This document shows, piece after piece, positions 35,742 through 45,419 of a stretch of 64,000 nt of DNA. The notes under the pieces were generated by a model that saw nothing but the letters and a program-made list of their open reading frames with translations, was not told the origin of the DNA and made no database searches. Position 1 is the first letter of the stretch. Every line of letters begins with the position of its first letter. The translations under genes and the position numbers were made by a program. Source of the stretch: Shewanella aestuarii (GTDB taxonomy: Bacteria; Pseudomonadota; Gammaproteobacteria; Enterobacterales; Shewanellaceae); NCBI RefSeq assembly GCF_014647215.1, contig NZ_BMOT01000007.1, positions 1-64,000 of the forward strand. The letters run 5' to 3'.

Positions 35742-37430
35742 ATGGATAAACGACACGACCCAAGCCGACGCATTATTGCCCCTCATGGCACGACTCTAAG
35801 CTGTAAAAGCTGGTTAACTGAAGCGCCGATGCGGATGTTAATGAATAATTTACACCCAGATGTAGCCGAAAGACCTGAAGATTTAGTGGTTTATGGTGGC
35901 ATTGGCAGAGCTGCCCGTGACTGGCAAAGTTATGACAAAATCATCGAAGTATTGCAGCGCCTAGAAGATGACGAAACCTTATTAGTGCAATCTGGTAAGC
36001 CAGTGGGAGTATTCCGTACCCATGCAGATGCCCCTCGGGTATTAATTGCCAACTCAAACTTAGTTCCGCATTGGGCTAATTGGGAACACTTTAACGAGTT
36101 AGATAAAAAAGGCCTGGCCATGTATGGCCAAATGACGGCGGGTTCTTGGATTTATATTGGCACCCAAGGCATTGTACAAGGCACGTACGAAACTTTCGTT
36201 TCTGTGGCAAAACAGCACTTTGATGGTGTTGCTCAAGGTAAGTGGGTGTTAACTGGTGGCTTAGGTGGCATGGGCGGTGCACAGCCATTAGCAGGAACCA
36301 TGGCTGGATTCTCGGTGTTGGCGTGTGAAGTTGATGAAACACGTATCGATTTTCGCCTGCGTACTCGTTATGTTGATAAGAAAGCCAAGAGCTTAGATGA
36401 AGCTTTGGCTATGTTAGACGAGGCTAAAAAAGCGGGTAAACCTGTGTCTGTTGGTTTGCTTGGTAATGCTGCAGATGTCTTTAGTGAACTTGTTGAGCGT
36501 GGTATTACCCCTGATGTGGTGACAGATCAAACATCGGCACATGATCCATTAAATGGCTACTTACCTCAGGGCTGGACCTTAGAACATGCCGCTCAAATGC
36601 GTAAAACCGATGAGGCTGCGGTGGTAAAAGCGGCGAAAGAGTCGATGGCGGTACAGGTTAAGGCGATGCTGACCTTACAAGATAAAGGCGCAGCGACATT
36701 AGATTACGGTAACAACATTCGCCAAATGGCATTTGATGTCGGGGTCAAAAATGCGTTTGATTTCCCTGGTTTTGTGCCCGCTTATATTCGCCCATTATTC
36801 TGTGAAGGTATTGGCCCATTCCGTTGGGTCGCTTTATCTGGTGATCCCGAAGATATTTATAAAACCGATGCCAAAGTGAAAGAGCTGATACCTGATGATA
36901 AGCATCTGCATAACTGGCTGGATATGGCACGTGAACGGATTGCATTTCAGGGGCTGCCAGCGCGAATTTGTTGGGTTGGTTTAAAAGATCGCGCCCGTTT
37001 AGCGGCAGCATTTAACGAAATGGTTAAAACCGGTGAGCTATCTGCACCTGTGGTCATAGGTCGTGATCATCTTGATTCTGGCTCGGTGGCAAGTCCAAAT
37101 CGCGAAACCGAGTCGATGATAGATGGCTCTGATGCGGTATCAGACTGGCCTTTATTAAATGCCTTGCTAAACACAGCTAGTGGCGCAACTTGGGTGTCAC
37201 TGCACCATGGTGGCGGAGTTGGAATGGGTTTTAGCCAGCACTCTGGTGTGGTGATTGTTTGTGATGGTACAGATGCTGCGGCTAAACGTGTTGAACGTGT
37301 GTTGTGGAATGATCCAGCTACAGGTGTTATGCGTCACGCTGATGCGGGATACGATATTGCTAAAGACTGCGCTAAAGAGCAGGGTTTAGATTTACCAATG
37401 GTTTTCGCAAGTAAGACAGGGGCACAATAA
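35742..37430 (+). CDS. hutU: urocanate hydratase (urocanase)
   Basis: 562-residue cytosolic enzyme that hydrates urocanate to imidazolonepropionate using tightly bound NAD as an electrophile. Conserved segments include [35 protein letters not shown] (NAD loop), [14 protein letters not shown] and [25 protein letters not shown] precedes the ATG. It overlaps hutH by one base (TAATG), so the pair is translationally coupled. Confidence 0.97.
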   Translation: MDKRHDPSRRIIAPHGTTLSCKSWLTEAPMRMLMNNLHPDVAERPEDLVVYGGIGRAARDWQSYDKIIEVLQRLEDDETLLVQSGKPVGVFRTHADAPRVLIANSNLVPHWANWEHFNELDKKGLAMYGQMTAGSWIYIGTQGIVQGTYETFVSVAKQHFDGVAQGKWVLTGGLGGMGGAQPLAGTMAGFSVLACEVDETRIDFRLRTRYVDKKAKSLDEALAMLDEAKKAGKPVSVGLLGNAADVFSELVERGITPDVVTDQTSAHDPLNGYLPQGWTLEHAAQMRKTDEAAVVKAAKESMAVQVKAMLTLQDKGAATLDYGNNIRQMAFDVGVKNAFDFPGFVPAYIRPLFCEGIGPFRWVALSGDPEDIYKTDAKVKELIPDDKHLHNWLDMARERIAFQGLPARICWVGLKDRARLAAAFNEMVKTGELSAPVVIGRDHLDSGSVASPNRETESMIDGSDAVSDWPLLNALLNTASGATWVSLHHGGGVGMGFSQHSGVVIVCDGTDAAAKRVERVLWNDPATGVMRHADAGYDIAKDCAKEQGLDLPMVFASKTGAQ

Positions 37431-38968
37431 TGGCTAAGCATGTATTCACACTCACACCTGGTACGTTAACCCTAGCAGAGTTGCGTCAGATCAGCCGTAA
37501 CTCAGTTGAGCTTAAACTTGCCGATAGTGCCATTGCTGAGATTAATCAAAGTGCAGAAATTGTCCAACAAGTATTGCGTGAAGGGCGCACGGTTTATGGC
37601 ATTAATACTGGTTTTGGTTTATTAGCCAACACTAAAATTGCGCCTGATGATTTGCAACTGCTACAGCGTTCTATCGTATTGTCGCATGCTGCAGGTATGG
37701 GGCAATATATGCAAGATGCGACCGTGCGTTTAATGATGGTCTTAAAAATTAACTCCCTAAGTCGTGGTTTTTCGGGTATTCGACTAGAAGTGATTAACTT
37801 CCTCATTCAGTTAGTTAATGCTGGAGTTTATCCTTGCGTGCCAGAAAAAGGCTCTGTTGGCGCTTCGGGCGATTTAGCACCATTGGCTCATATGTGTTTA
37901 CCATTACTCGGCGAAGGGGAAATGAGCTTCCAGGGTGAACTTATCAGCGCCAAAGAAGGCTTAGAAATTGCTGGATTAGTACCACTAGAACTAGCAGCAA
38001 AAGAGGGGTTGGCGTTATTAAATGGTACACAAGCATCAACAGCTTTAGCGTTAGAAGGCTTATTTAATGCTGAAGATTTGTTTGCTGCAAGTTCAGTGAT
38101 TGGGGCAATGAGTGTAGAAGCGGCTATGGGGAGCCGTAGTCCATTTGATGCCCGTATCCATGCTGCGCGTGGTCAAAAGGGGCAAATTGATTCAGCTGCT
38201 ATTTTCCGTCATTTATTAAGTGAACATTCAGAAATTAGCCAAAGTCATGCTAACTGTGAAAAAGTCCAAGACCCTTATTCTTTGCGTTGCCAGCCACAGG
38301 TATTGGGAGCTTGCTTGACTCAGATCCGTCACGCCGCAGAAGTCCTTAGCGTTGAAGCAAACGGTGTGACGGATAATCCGTTAGTTTTCCAGGACACCGG
38401 CGATATTATTTCTGGTGGTAACTTCCATGCAGAACCCGTGGCAATGGCTGCGGATAACTTAGCTATAGCCATTGCAGAATTGGGTTCTATTGCTGAGCGT
38501 CGCATGGCATTGTTGATTGACTCTAGTCTTTCAAAATTACCGCCGTTTTTAGTAAATAATGGCGGGGTGAATTCAGGCTTCATGATCGCACAGGTGACTG
38601 CTGCGGCTTTGGCTTCTGAAAACAAAACCTATGCTCATCCCGCATCGGTAGACAGTTTACCGACATCAGCTAACCAAGAAGATCACGTATCTATGGCAAC
38701 CTTTGCTGCACGTCGTTTACGCGACATGAGTGAAAACACCCGTGGTGTGCTGGCCATTGAGATGTTAGCGGCCGCACAGGGGCTTGATTTTAGAGCACCG
38801 TTACAACCGAGTGACGCAGTGGCTAAAGCCAAAGCAGAACTAAGGGAAGTGGTGAGTTTTTATGATCAGGACCGTTTTTTTGCACCTGATATTGAAAACG
38901 CCATTGAATTATTATTGCAAGCAAACTTCAATACTTACTTGCCACTTGGGATGATCCCGAGTCGATAA
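37430..38968 (+). CDS. hutH: histidine ammonia-lyase
   Basis: 512-residue enzyme that removes ammonia from histidine to give urocanate, the first step of the pathway. The electrophilic MIO cofactor forms from the triad A145-S146-G147 in [22 protein letters not shown] (Tyr56) and [10 protein letters not shown] are the other signature segments. No hutG or hutF gene follows: the next gene is an unrelated outer-membrane protein on the other strand, so formiminoglutamate must be processed by enzymes encoded elsewhere. Confidence 0.97.
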   Translation: MAKHVFTLTPGTLTLAELRQISRNSVELKLADSAIAEINQSAEIVQQVLREGRTVYGINTGFGLLANTKIAPDDLQLLQRSIVLSHAAGMGQYMQDATVRLMMVLKINSLSRGFSGIRLEVINFLIQLVNAGVYPCVPEKGSVGASGDLAPLAHMCLPLLGEGEMSFQGELISAKEGLEIAGLVPLELAAKEGLALLNGTQASTALALEGLFNAEDLFAASSVIGAMSVEAAMGSRSPFDARIHAARGQKGQIDSAAIFRHLLSEHSEISQSHANCEKVQDPYSLRCQPQVLGACLTQIRHAAEVLSVEANGVTDNPLVFQDTGDIISGGNFHAEPVAMAADNLAIAIAELGSIAERRMALLIDSSLSKLPPFLVNNGGVNSGFMIAQVTAAALASENKTYAHPASVDSLPTSANQEDHVSMATFAARRLRDMSENTRGVLAIEMLAAAQGLDFRAPLQPSDAVAKAKAELREVVSFYDQDRFFAPDIENAIELLLQANFNTYLPLGMIPSR

Positions 38969-38977
38969 ATATCGCCT

Positions 38978-39013
38978 TACAATACAAAGGGCAGCAATGC
39001 CTTTTGTATTGTG
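38978..39013. terminator. possible bidirectional terminator after hutH
   Basis: ACAATACAAAGG / CCTTTTGTATTGT inverted repeat with one bulged base, in the gap between convergent genes; it lacks a clear T-run. Confidence 0.5.
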
Positions 39014-39025
39014 AGTAACAGCCGT

Positions 39026-39559
39026 TTACATAGAAAAACCAATGCTAAAGATTGCCGCTTGAGTATAGGTATCATAACCCGCACCAATGATAATACCTTT
39101 AGATAAATCGTATCTTAGTCCTAGTTCTGCGCCCCAATTTCTGTCTCGGCTGCGCTCCCAAGTGGGTTGGCCGCCAACATTTCTTGGTGAAATGTTGTTG
39201 GTGTAATTGGTTTCATAAGTATATGCCGTTGCGCCACCGTAAAGACTGAAGTCTTGCGAAAAGCTGTAACTTACACCAAAGCGCCACATATATTCTTTCA
39301 GGTATGACTCAGCAGGTTTGGGCACTTCTATTTTAGTCTCATCACCTTTGCTATAGCCGATATAGTAACCCCAGTCACTGTATTCTGGGTCAAAATGCCT
39401 TGGTGCTATCGTCAGCCCCCACATCCCAGTTGTTGTATCTACATAGTCAACAAGTAGTGCGATTTCAGGTTTTAATCTGTCATGCTCAGCACTGGCGGCG
39501 ACATTAGGCAAGCATCCCCCTAGAAAGGCAGGTAACATTAGTAGATAAAAACGTGTCAT
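39026..39559 (-). CDS. small outer-membrane beta-barrel protein
   Basis: 177 residues with an N-terminal signal (MTRFYLLMLPAFLGGCLPNV); the sequence LGGC could be a lipobox or simply lie in the signal peptide. The rest alternates polar and aromatic residues in strands (YDLSKGIIIGAGYDTY, AAIFSIGFSM), as in eight-stranded outer-membrane barrels. GGAG six bases upstream supports ATG at 39559. I cannot name a family confidently. It is transcribed alone, toward hutH. Confidence 0.7.
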   Translation of the reverse strand: MTRFYLLMLPAFLGGCLPNVAASAEHDRLKPEIALLVDYVDTTTGMWGLTIAPRHFDPEYSDWGYYIGYSKGDETKIEVPKPAESYLKEYMWRFGVSYSFSQDFSLYGGATAYTYETNYTNNISPRNVGGQPTWERSRDRNWGAELGLRYDLSKGIIIGAGYDTYTQAAIFSIGFSM

Positions 39560-39765
39560 GGCATTCTCCAATTAAGCAATGCGAATATTGTTTAATCTTT
39601 CATGTAAGTGGTCAAATGATGATGTTAAAATCACTGATAAAATAGCTGCTTGTAGCCTATTTGCTGCCAATATTTGGTCGGTAAATACACTATGGGTTAA
39701 TGGGTTGTAGTCATATTGTTTGACATCAAGGCCACATTATCACAATCAAACGAACAGGAATTAAC

Positions 39766-41031
39766 GTGAATACGAATTGGCGAATTGAAGTAGCTTCTTG
39801 GCTAACTGGTATGGGCATTAATAGTCAGCCTACCGATGGCATATCAACGTCTGTCCTATTGGTTGCATGTCTGGTTATGGCAAGTATTGGCTATTTTATT
39901 GCGAGTCATTTTTTCGTCGGTGGGATAAATCGCATCATCAGACGTTCTAGTGTGACGTGGGATGATATTTTTATTCGTTTTAAAATGTTTGAACGCTTGG
40001 CCATGCTAGTACCGTTACTGATTTTAGATTTTTTATTGCCAATCGTGCTCACCGAGCATCAAGTATTAAGCCTGTTTATTGATAGAACCTTGAGCGCGTT
40101 ATTAGTATTCCTGATTATTAGGGCAATATACGCGGGCTTAAATGCCGTCAATGAAATTGCTGATGTCAAAATGATAAATCGTCGTTTACCGGTAAAAAGT
40201 TTTGTTCAGTTAACTAAGTTATTTTTATTTTTTATCGGTCTGATTGTTATCATCGCGGTGTTGACGTCTCAATCACCTGTGTATTTCTTTAGTGGCCTTG
40301 GGGTTGCGACTGGTTTTGTGATGTTAGTGTTTCGCGACACTATTTTAGGGTTTGTGGCGGGTATTCAATTGGCCGCTAATCGCATGGTGAGTAAAGGTGA
40401 TTGGATTCAAATGGATAAATACGGCGCCGATGGTGCCGTTGAAGATGTTACACTCACTACAGTGAAAGTGCGCAATTGGGATAACACTATTACCATGATC
40501 CCAGCGTATGCACTTGTTTCAGATGCGTTTAAAAACTGGCGTGGTATGTCTGAATCTGGCGGTCGCCGGATCAAGCGTTCAATTAACATTGATGTTAACA
40601 GTATTAAGTTTTTGAGTGATGATGAAAAAAATCGCTTATCCAAAGTGAATTATCTAAAAGCGTATTTGCCGCAAAAATTGTCTGAGATCACCGCCGCTAA
40701 CCAATTGATTAGCGATCTTGAGATGCCGGTTAACGGCAGGCGACTGACCAATATAGGCACCTTCCGGATTTATCTGCAGGAATTTCTGCGCCAACATCCT
40801 AAAATTCATAAAGAAATGACTTTGATGGTGCGACAGCTTGCGCCTACAACGGAAGGTTTACCCATAGAGTTGTACATTTTCACCAACGATACCCGTTGGG
40901 CTTATTACGAAGAAATTCAAGCTGATATTTTTGACCATATCTTTGCAGTATTACCTGAGTTTGAGTTGCAAGCATTTCAAAATCCAACGGGTATTGATAT
41001 GCGCGCAATCAATCGCCAATCTCATTATTAA
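39766..41031 (+). CDS. MscS-family mechanosensitive channel (YbdG/MscM type)
   Basis: 421 residues. Four to five transmembrane helices (about 27-48, 68-90, 100-122, 145-165, 173-195) precede the MscS pore region and a soluble beta domain (GDWIQMDKYGADGAVEDVTL) and a long C terminus. The size and the NWRGMSESGGRRIKRS segment fit the YbdG miniconductance group, which opens under membrane tension after osmotic downshock. GTG start. A terminator at 41047 separates it from a converging acyltransferase. Confidence 0.9.
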   Translation: MNTNWRIEVASWLTGMGINSQPTDGISTSVLLVACLVMASIGYFIASHFFVGGINRIIRRSSVTWDDIFIRFKMFERLAMLVPLLILDFLLPIVLTEHQVLSLFIDRTLSALLVFLIIRAIYAGLNAVNEIADVKMINRRLPVKSFVQLTKLFLFFIGLIVIIAVLTSQSPVYFFSGLGVATGFVMLVFRDTILGFVAGIQLAANRMVSKGDWIQMDKYGADGAVEDVTLTTVKVRNWDNTITMIPAYALVSDAFKNWRGMSESGGRRIKRSINIDVNSIKFLSDDEKNRLSKVNYLKAYLPQKLSEITAANQLISDLEMPVNGRRLTNIGTFRIYLQEFLRQHPKIHKEMTLMVRQLAPTTEGLPIELYIFTNDTRWAYYEEIQADIFDHIFAVLPEFELQAFQNPTGIDMRAINRQSHY

Positions 41032-41046
41032 TTGGATTCATACCAT

Positions 41047-41075
41047 AAGGGCTGCACAATGCAGCCCTTGTTTTT
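41047..41075. terminator. terminator after the mechanosensitive-channel gene
   Basis: Perfect 9-bp stem AAGGGCTGC / GCAGCCCTT, loop ACAAT, then GTTTTT. Genes converge here. Confidence 0.82.
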
Positions 41076-41083
41076 AGGTTGAT

Positions 41084-41641
41084 TTACTGAGATTTTTGAT
41101 AAACAGGAATGTGCTTAGCATGACGTCCTTGGATGGTGCGATAAAAATCCATTAGTTGATTCATTTCTGCTTCAATATCACCAGTAGGTTTGATAGCTGA
41201 GGTGATAATGATCTGCTTCTTTTGAAAGTCTAATCCGACAGGTACTATCTCTACTCCAGCTTGTAAGGCGATATGGTAAAATCCACTTTTCCAGCGAGTC
41301 ACAGGACTACGAGTTCCTTCAGGTGCCAATGCAAGCTTGTATGTAGGATCTTGCTTAAACAACTGCACTGCAGCATCAACAAGATTGTTGTGCTTTCGGC
41401 GGTCGACAGGACTGCCGCCTAATGCACGAAAAATCCATCCCCAAGGAGGAATAAATAGTTGGTGTTTACCTAAAAAGTGGATTGGTGTGTTTAATGCTCC
41501 ACGAGCTAAAATACCAATGACAAAATCCCAGTTACTGGTATGGGGTCCTACGCTGATAATACAGGAGGTATTAGGGCTAATGTGGCCGTCAAACTGCCAA
41601 CCTAATCTCGCTAACAGCCAGCTACAGAATCGATTAAACAT
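41084..41641 (-). CDS. 1-acyl-glycerol-3-phosphate acyltransferase-like protein
   Basis: 185 residues of the PlsC-like lysophospholipid acyltransferase superfamily. The catalytic HX4D motif is visible as VGPHTSNWDF (His33, Asp38), with FLGKHQLFIPPWGW and the substrate motif APEGTRSP later. It is shorter than PlsC (about 240) and belongs to the smaller glycerol-acyltransferase group whose substrates are often unknown. Monocistronic. The 264 bp upstream contain no gene. Confidence 0.85.
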   Translation of the reverse strand: MFNRFCSWLLARLGWQFDGHISPNTSCIISVGPHTSNWDFVIGILARGALNTPIHFLGKHQLFIPPWGWIFRALGGSPVDRRKHNNLVDAAVQLFKQDPTYKLALAPEGTRSPVTRWKSGFYHIALQAGVEIVPVGLDFQKKQIIITSAIKPTGDIEAEMNQLMDFYRTIQGRHAKHIPVYQKSQ

Positions 41642-41905
41642 AAGTATCCTTCTATTGGCCCGTGTGGAGCCTTATTATTATCAGGTTTAAGGTAGCAAAT
41701 TGGTTTCAGTTGGCAAGTAATTAAGTTTGGACTAATGCTTTACTGTAAATGGGATGGGGCTAACTGAAATAGTCAAAACAAAGTAAAAGCTTGTGTATTA
41801 CAGCAAAGTGAAATTGAGCCAATTTATATCATCAGGTGTGAATTATCTAAGATATTGGCTCGGATAGAATGGTTTTCAATGAGAAAAATACAGCAGCTTA
41901 TATGC

Positions 41906-42373
41906 TTAATGAGTAGGCACTTGTTCAAACTCGGCAATTATTTTCGCTTCCTCTAAAATCGCCTCACCTAAGTCAGCCTCAGAGCGCATTCTGGCAAAAT
42001 CCAGTTTCATACGTTGCTGTTTCGGCAAGGCTTTACGTGCCTCCATTATCGGGTGTGATTCGATTAACTGGTAGTGAACAAATAGCTGGGGAAACAAAGG
42101 TGTCACTTGTTCTGTCATGGATAAAGCGTCAAATAACTTACCAATACGTACAACCCCTTCAGAAAGCTCACAGCGGTCTTCTAGCATGGCGGCAGCAATA
42201 TAACGAATGTCGGTGAGCACTTTTTGGCGGTGCTCATTAGCTACGGCCTGACGCTCTGCAAGAATGCGTTGATTATTGGTTGTTTGACGCTTTAGTTTCA
42301 GCAATAACGTGGTGGCATAAGCACTCAGGGCGATGATAACAATAATGGCGATAATAATGAGGGCGGTAGACAC
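41906..42373 (-). CDS. DUF2489 single-pass membrane protein
   Basis: 155 residues: one N-terminal transmembrane helix (about 3-24, TALIIIAIIVIIALSAYATT) and a helical cytosolic domain matching the DUF2489 family by overall pattern. Homologues commonly sit next to yihI, as here, where it starts 67 bp after yihI. Function unknown; the conserved neighbourhood suggests a link to YihI or to the downstream hemN-type genes in relatives, but nothing in the sequence shows it. Confidence 0.8.
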   Translation of the reverse strand: MSTALIIIAIIVIIALSAYATTLLLKLKRQTTNNQRILAERQAVANEHRQKVLTDIRYIAAAMLEDRCELSEGVVRIGKLFDALSMTEQVTPLFPQLFVHYQLIESHPIMEARKALPKQQRMKLDFARMRSEADLGEAILEEAKIIAEFEQVPTH

Positions 42374-42399
42374 TTAAGCTCCTTACTGAATGAGGAAAT

Positions 42400-42424
42400 A
42401 AAACACTGGCGCATTACGCGCCAG
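42400..42424 (-). terminator. hairpin between yihI and the DUF2489 gene
   Basis: CTGGCGC / GCGCCAG stem, loop of five, followed on the minus strand by GTGTTTTATTT. It could attenuate read-through from yihI into the next gene. Confidence 0.6.
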
Positions 42425-42440
42425 AGAATAGTGTAAGCAA

Positions 42441-42995
42441 TTAGTCTTTGGAGAAGTAATCGTTTAGAAGATTTTCACCTGACTCAAAACGTGCTAATAA
42501 ATCATCATCGGAATCAGATTTAGCAGGTTTTTTGGTGTTTTTAGCGGGTGCAGTTTCATTTAACCCCAAACGATCCATTAAGCGCTCGATTTGGTCTAAT
42601 TGTGAATCCAACCATTTTTGATCTTCGGCAGATAAATCGCGGCCTTCTTCTAACATATCAAGTAAGTTATTTAGGCGCGGATCGTCTTCTAACTTAAGCA
42701 GTTTCTGCTCATCAGTCATTTTAGGTTGCTTCGGCTTGTCTTTTTCTGCCACTTTAGGCGCTTTTACCACAGGAGTTAACACCACTGGTTTTTTACTACC
42801 ATGGCGAGGATCTGTCGATTTGCCTGCATTTGAAGGGGCATTTTGCTTTAGCAATGTTTCGTTATGACGACTTCCAGATTTCTTACCTGTTTCGCCACGT
42901 TTACCTTCAGGGTTTTTACGATCGGCTTTTTTGACTCTAGGAGCAAATTTAGGGCCGTTCTCTCCGCCCTTGCGAGTTTTTTTACTGCGCGCCAT
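42441..42995 (-). CDS. yihI: Der GTPase-activating protein YihI
   Basis: 184-residue, very basic and mostly disordered N-terminal half (MARSKKTRKGG, Lys/Arg-rich to about residue 90) and a helical acidic C-terminal half (LEDDPRLNNLLDMLEEGRDL, WLDSQLDQIERLMDRLG). YihI stimulates GTP hydrolysis by Der and slows late 50S ribosome assembly; in E. coli it peaks early in growth. In E. coli it lies next to csrC, which fits the RNA gene located 0.8 kb away here. Confidence 0.92.
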   Translation of the reverse strand: MARSKKTRKGGENGPKFAPRVKKADRKNPEGKRGETGKKSGSRHNETLLKQNAPSNAGKSTDPRHGSKKPVVLTPVVKAPKVAEKDKPKQPKMTDEQKLLKLEDDPRLNNLLDMLEEGRDLSAEDQKWLDSQLDQIERLMDRLGLNETAPAKNTKKPAKSDSDDDLLARFESGENLLNDYFSKD

Positions 42996-43049
42996 GATTA
43001 TCTCAGTTACTTTTTAAAACAGATCACGTCGGCGAAAAACCCACGTGCA

Positions 43050-43712
43050 TTAAAATAGGATGCGCTTTATATCAGATCCTGATGATTTTTGCATCAAAAT
43101 GAGCGCCTGCGATGCAAATAATAGCGTAAATTCGCTATTTTCGGCTAAATATTCGAAAGTTTGTTGTTGATAGAAGCTAACATGGGTGGGATTGTTTTTG
43201 TAATGCCATTTATCAAAGTGGTTTAAATCCGTTAACAGCGGTGTGCTAATCGCTAACCACCCTCCAGGTTTCACTAGTCTTGTTAGAAGCTGCCACTCTT
43301 TACTTGGGTTACGAAAATGCTCGAACACTTTATAGCTACAAACAAAATCATAGCTCTTTTGCAACACGCGGTGATCCGCAGCAAAAAAAGGATCGTATTG
43401 ATTTACACTGTGACCAGATTGTTCAATTTTTTGTAAGCATTGCAGATCTAACAGCCTGCCAAAATTAAGTCCAGACAGTGCCCCAGCTTGTTGTTGGTTA
43501 ATCTGCTCTAATAAAGGCATGATAAATTGTGAAAGTTGCCGCTGCTTAGCACTCTTAGGAGCACGACCATAACGTTGTTTTTCGATATTAGGCATCAAGT
43601 GCGATTTAGGGTCTGCGATGACTATGCCGCACTCTGGGCAAGTATAAAACGCGCGCTTTTTATCTTGGATAAAAAACCGAACCTGATGAGTACACAAAGG
43701 GCAGGGTATCAT
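43050..43712 (-). CDS. zinc-ribbon methyltransferase-like protein with degenerate SAM motif
   Basis: 220 residues. An N-terminal zinc ribbon (CPLCTHQ, then CPECGIV, residues 4-28) precedes a class I methyltransferase-like domain. The acceptor part is recognisable (SVNQYDPFFAAD, SYKVFEHFRNPSKEW, LVKPGGWLAISTPLL), but the glycine-rich SAM loop, normally LDFGCGxG, reads LNFGRLLDL, so cofactor binding may be lost or altered. Related 2OG/SAM proteins are annotated simply as methyltransferases. Its start lies 103 bp from the end of the Csr-type RNA. Confidence 0.78.
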   Translation of the reverse strand: MIPCPLCTHQVRFFIQDKKRAFYTCPECGIVIADPKSHLMPNIEKQRYGRAPKSAKQRQLSQFIMPLLEQINQQQAGALSGLNFGRLLDLQCLQKIEQSGHSVNQYDPFFAADHRVLQKSYDFVCSYKVFEHFRNPSKEWQLLTRLVKPGGWLAISTPLLTDLNHFDKWHYKNNPTHVSFYQQQTFEYLAENSEFTLLFASQALILMQKSSGSDIKRILF

Positions 43713-43814
43713 TAACTATTATAAGTCCCTAAAAGTAATGTGTAATTGCAGTATATAGTGATTTATTACTATTGAAAATATTCGAAATTGTTTGATTTGT
43801 TGAAAAACAGGCAA

Positions 43815-44196
43815 GAAAAAAGGTGGCAGTAAACTGCCACCTTAGAAAGAGTGCCTAAAGCACCTTATTCTGATTCCAAGTTTCCATACTTGCTATGCGA
43901 CTTCCCGGTCGGATCCTTCTTATTTTTTCAGCTTTCCATGCAGATTAATTGTTATTGGTCATCAATGACACTTTTTTAATATCCTGTTGCCTTCCTGACT
44001 TCAGCTTCCGTAGATGGTCTTCTATGACGCATCATATTCCTAATCGTCATCAATGACGTGAGTACACAATCCATGTATCAAGTACCTTCCAGTGATATCT
44101 AGCTTCCAGCATGTGCATCCTAAGCGTTAGCTTCCTTTGCCATAATTTGAATCATTCAAATCATTTCCTGTTGGCTGTTATCTCTGTTGCGTAAGG
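43815..44196 (-). ncRNA. csrB: CsrB/CsrC-family CsrA-sequestering RNA
   Basis: A non-coding minus-strand stretch of about 380 nt ends in a strong terminator (AAGGTGGCAG / CTGCCACCTT, loop TTTA on the RNA, then U-run at 43821-43816). The RNA holds about 15 GGA motifs between 44168 and 43874 (forms such as CAGGAA, AAGGAAGC, CTGGAAGC, CTGGAAGG, AGGAAGGC, TGGAAAGC), the hallmark of RNAs that bind many CsrA dimers and so relieve translational repression. It lies between yihI and engB, where E. coli has csrC. The 5' end is estimated from the -10-like TATATA at 44208-44203. Confidence 0.88.
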
Positions 44197-44202
44197 TAGT
44201 GC

Positions 44203-44238
44203 TATATAGCGTATCGACCAAATGGTCTGTTCCTTACA
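44203..44238 (-). promoter_or_regulatory. predicted csrB promoter with UvrY-type half site
   Basis: On the minus strand, TGTAAG (44238-44233) resembles half of the GacA/UvrY box TGTAAG-N6-CTTACA, and TATATA follows at 44208-44203 as the -10. The second half of the box is not obvious and no good -35 exists, as expected for an activator-dependent promoter. Confidence 0.45.
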
Positions 44239-44467
44239 ATTTCTGACCTGGATTTCAAATGAAAATCGCGACTCTTGTTATTATTAATATCGAGCGGTCT
44301 TAAGCATATTATTATTATTAATTAACTTTATTCTTATATCTTAAATGACAATGTCCGAAATCTGTTTTTACATTATTATTTTTAGCAATAAACAGTTGGG
44401 TTCATCTCGGTACGGGGGGTATTTAACCCTAAAAGCGTGATGGCTGTCAAGTATTGTCAGTGAAAGC

Positions 44468-44481
44468 TTACGTAAACGTAA
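44468..44481. promoter_or_regulatory. perfect palindrome TTACGT-AA-ACGTAA
   Basis: A 14-bp inverted repeat 270 bp upstream of the Csr-type RNA and just after the cytochrome c4 terminator. It resembles operators of LiuR-type (MerR family) regulators of branched-chain amino acid degradation as I remember them, but no such gene is adjacent, so the role is open. Confidence 0.3.
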
Positions 44482-44490
44482 ACTTGAGGT

Positions 44491-44521
44491 GAAAAATAAT
44501 GGGCTAATCAAGCCCATTATT
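44491..44521 (-). terminator. terminator after cytochrome c4
   Basis: Perfect 11-bp arms AATAATGGGCT / AGCCCATTATT with loop AATCA; a T-run follows on the minus strand. Confidence 0.85.
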
Positions 44522-44546
44522 TGATGCGCATGTAAATAGTATAAAA

Positions 44547-45167
44547 CTACTTAATGCTTGAAATGTATTTAGATAATGCTTCGATATCTGCGTCAGATAA
44601 CTTTTTAGCCACATCTTGCATCATGCCGTTTAAATCGTTGTGACGATTTGTATCGCGAAACTTAGTCAGCTGGATTTTGATATAATTTGCGTGTTGACCA
44701 CCTAACGCAGGGAAACCCGCAGCTTCCATACCTTTGGCATCTGGACCGTGACAGGCGACACATGATGTAATACCACGCGCCATATCACCACCTTTATAAA
44801 GTGTTTCGCCAGCAGCTGGTACTTCAGCAACATCGGCAACAACTAGGGCTTGTGATGAGTAAAATGCAGCAAGATCAGCAATATCTTGATCGCTTAAACC
44901 GATAGCCATGCTACCCATGATTGGGTCCATACGGCCTTCTTTACCACCCGTTTGCATCGCTGAGCGGAATTCTTTTAATTGCTTCTCTAAGTATGATGGG
45001 TGTTGACCCGCTAATTTAGGGTACATGTCAATCATACTGTTGCCGTCAACACCGTGACAGGCAGAACATACGAGTGCTTTAGTTTTGCCTGCTTCAGCAT
45101 TACCTTCAGCCATAGCAGGTGATGACATAGCGGCTACTACAGACAGCGCAAGAGCTAACTTTTTCAT
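44547..45167 (-). CDS. diheme cytochrome c4
   Basis: 206-residue periplasmic electron carrier with a signal peptide (1-20, ending SPAMAEG) and two similar class I cytochrome domains. Heme sites are ALVCSACHGVDG and SCVACHGPDAKG; distal methionines lie in DPIMGSMAIGL and LNGMMQDVAKKL. Cytochrome c4 typically delivers electrons to cbb3 or other terminal oxidases. Neighbouring in many gammaproteobacteria to engB, which is divergent here with a 252-bp gap. Confidence 0.94.
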   Translation of the reverse strand: MKKLALALSVVAAMSSPAMAEGNAEAGKTKALVCSACHGVDGNSMIDMYPKLAGQHPSYLEKQLKEFRSAMQTGGKEGRMDPIMGSMAIGLSDQDIADLAAFYSSQALVVADVAEVPAAGETLYKGGDMARGITSCVACHGPDAKGMEAAGFPALGGQHANYIKIQLTKFRDTNRHNDLNGMMQDVAKKLSDADIEALSKYISSIK

Positions 45168-45419
45168 GGCGTTCCAACTTCTTGTTAATTTATTGTCCTG
45201 AGCTTACTAGGATGACCCGCAAGCGTGGTAAAATAGTTTTCCAAGCTACAATTTGGCCACAAATGAGAGTTTTTACTCCTTTTGGGGCATTTTTAATCAC
45301 AATGTTAAGCTTTGCTTGGGGTTATAATGTGATCTGGCTGATATTTTACACGAAAACGTGAAAAAGGCAGCACTTGAAACATAAATATGATGTTACGTAA
45401 ACATTTTCTGGAGTAAACC

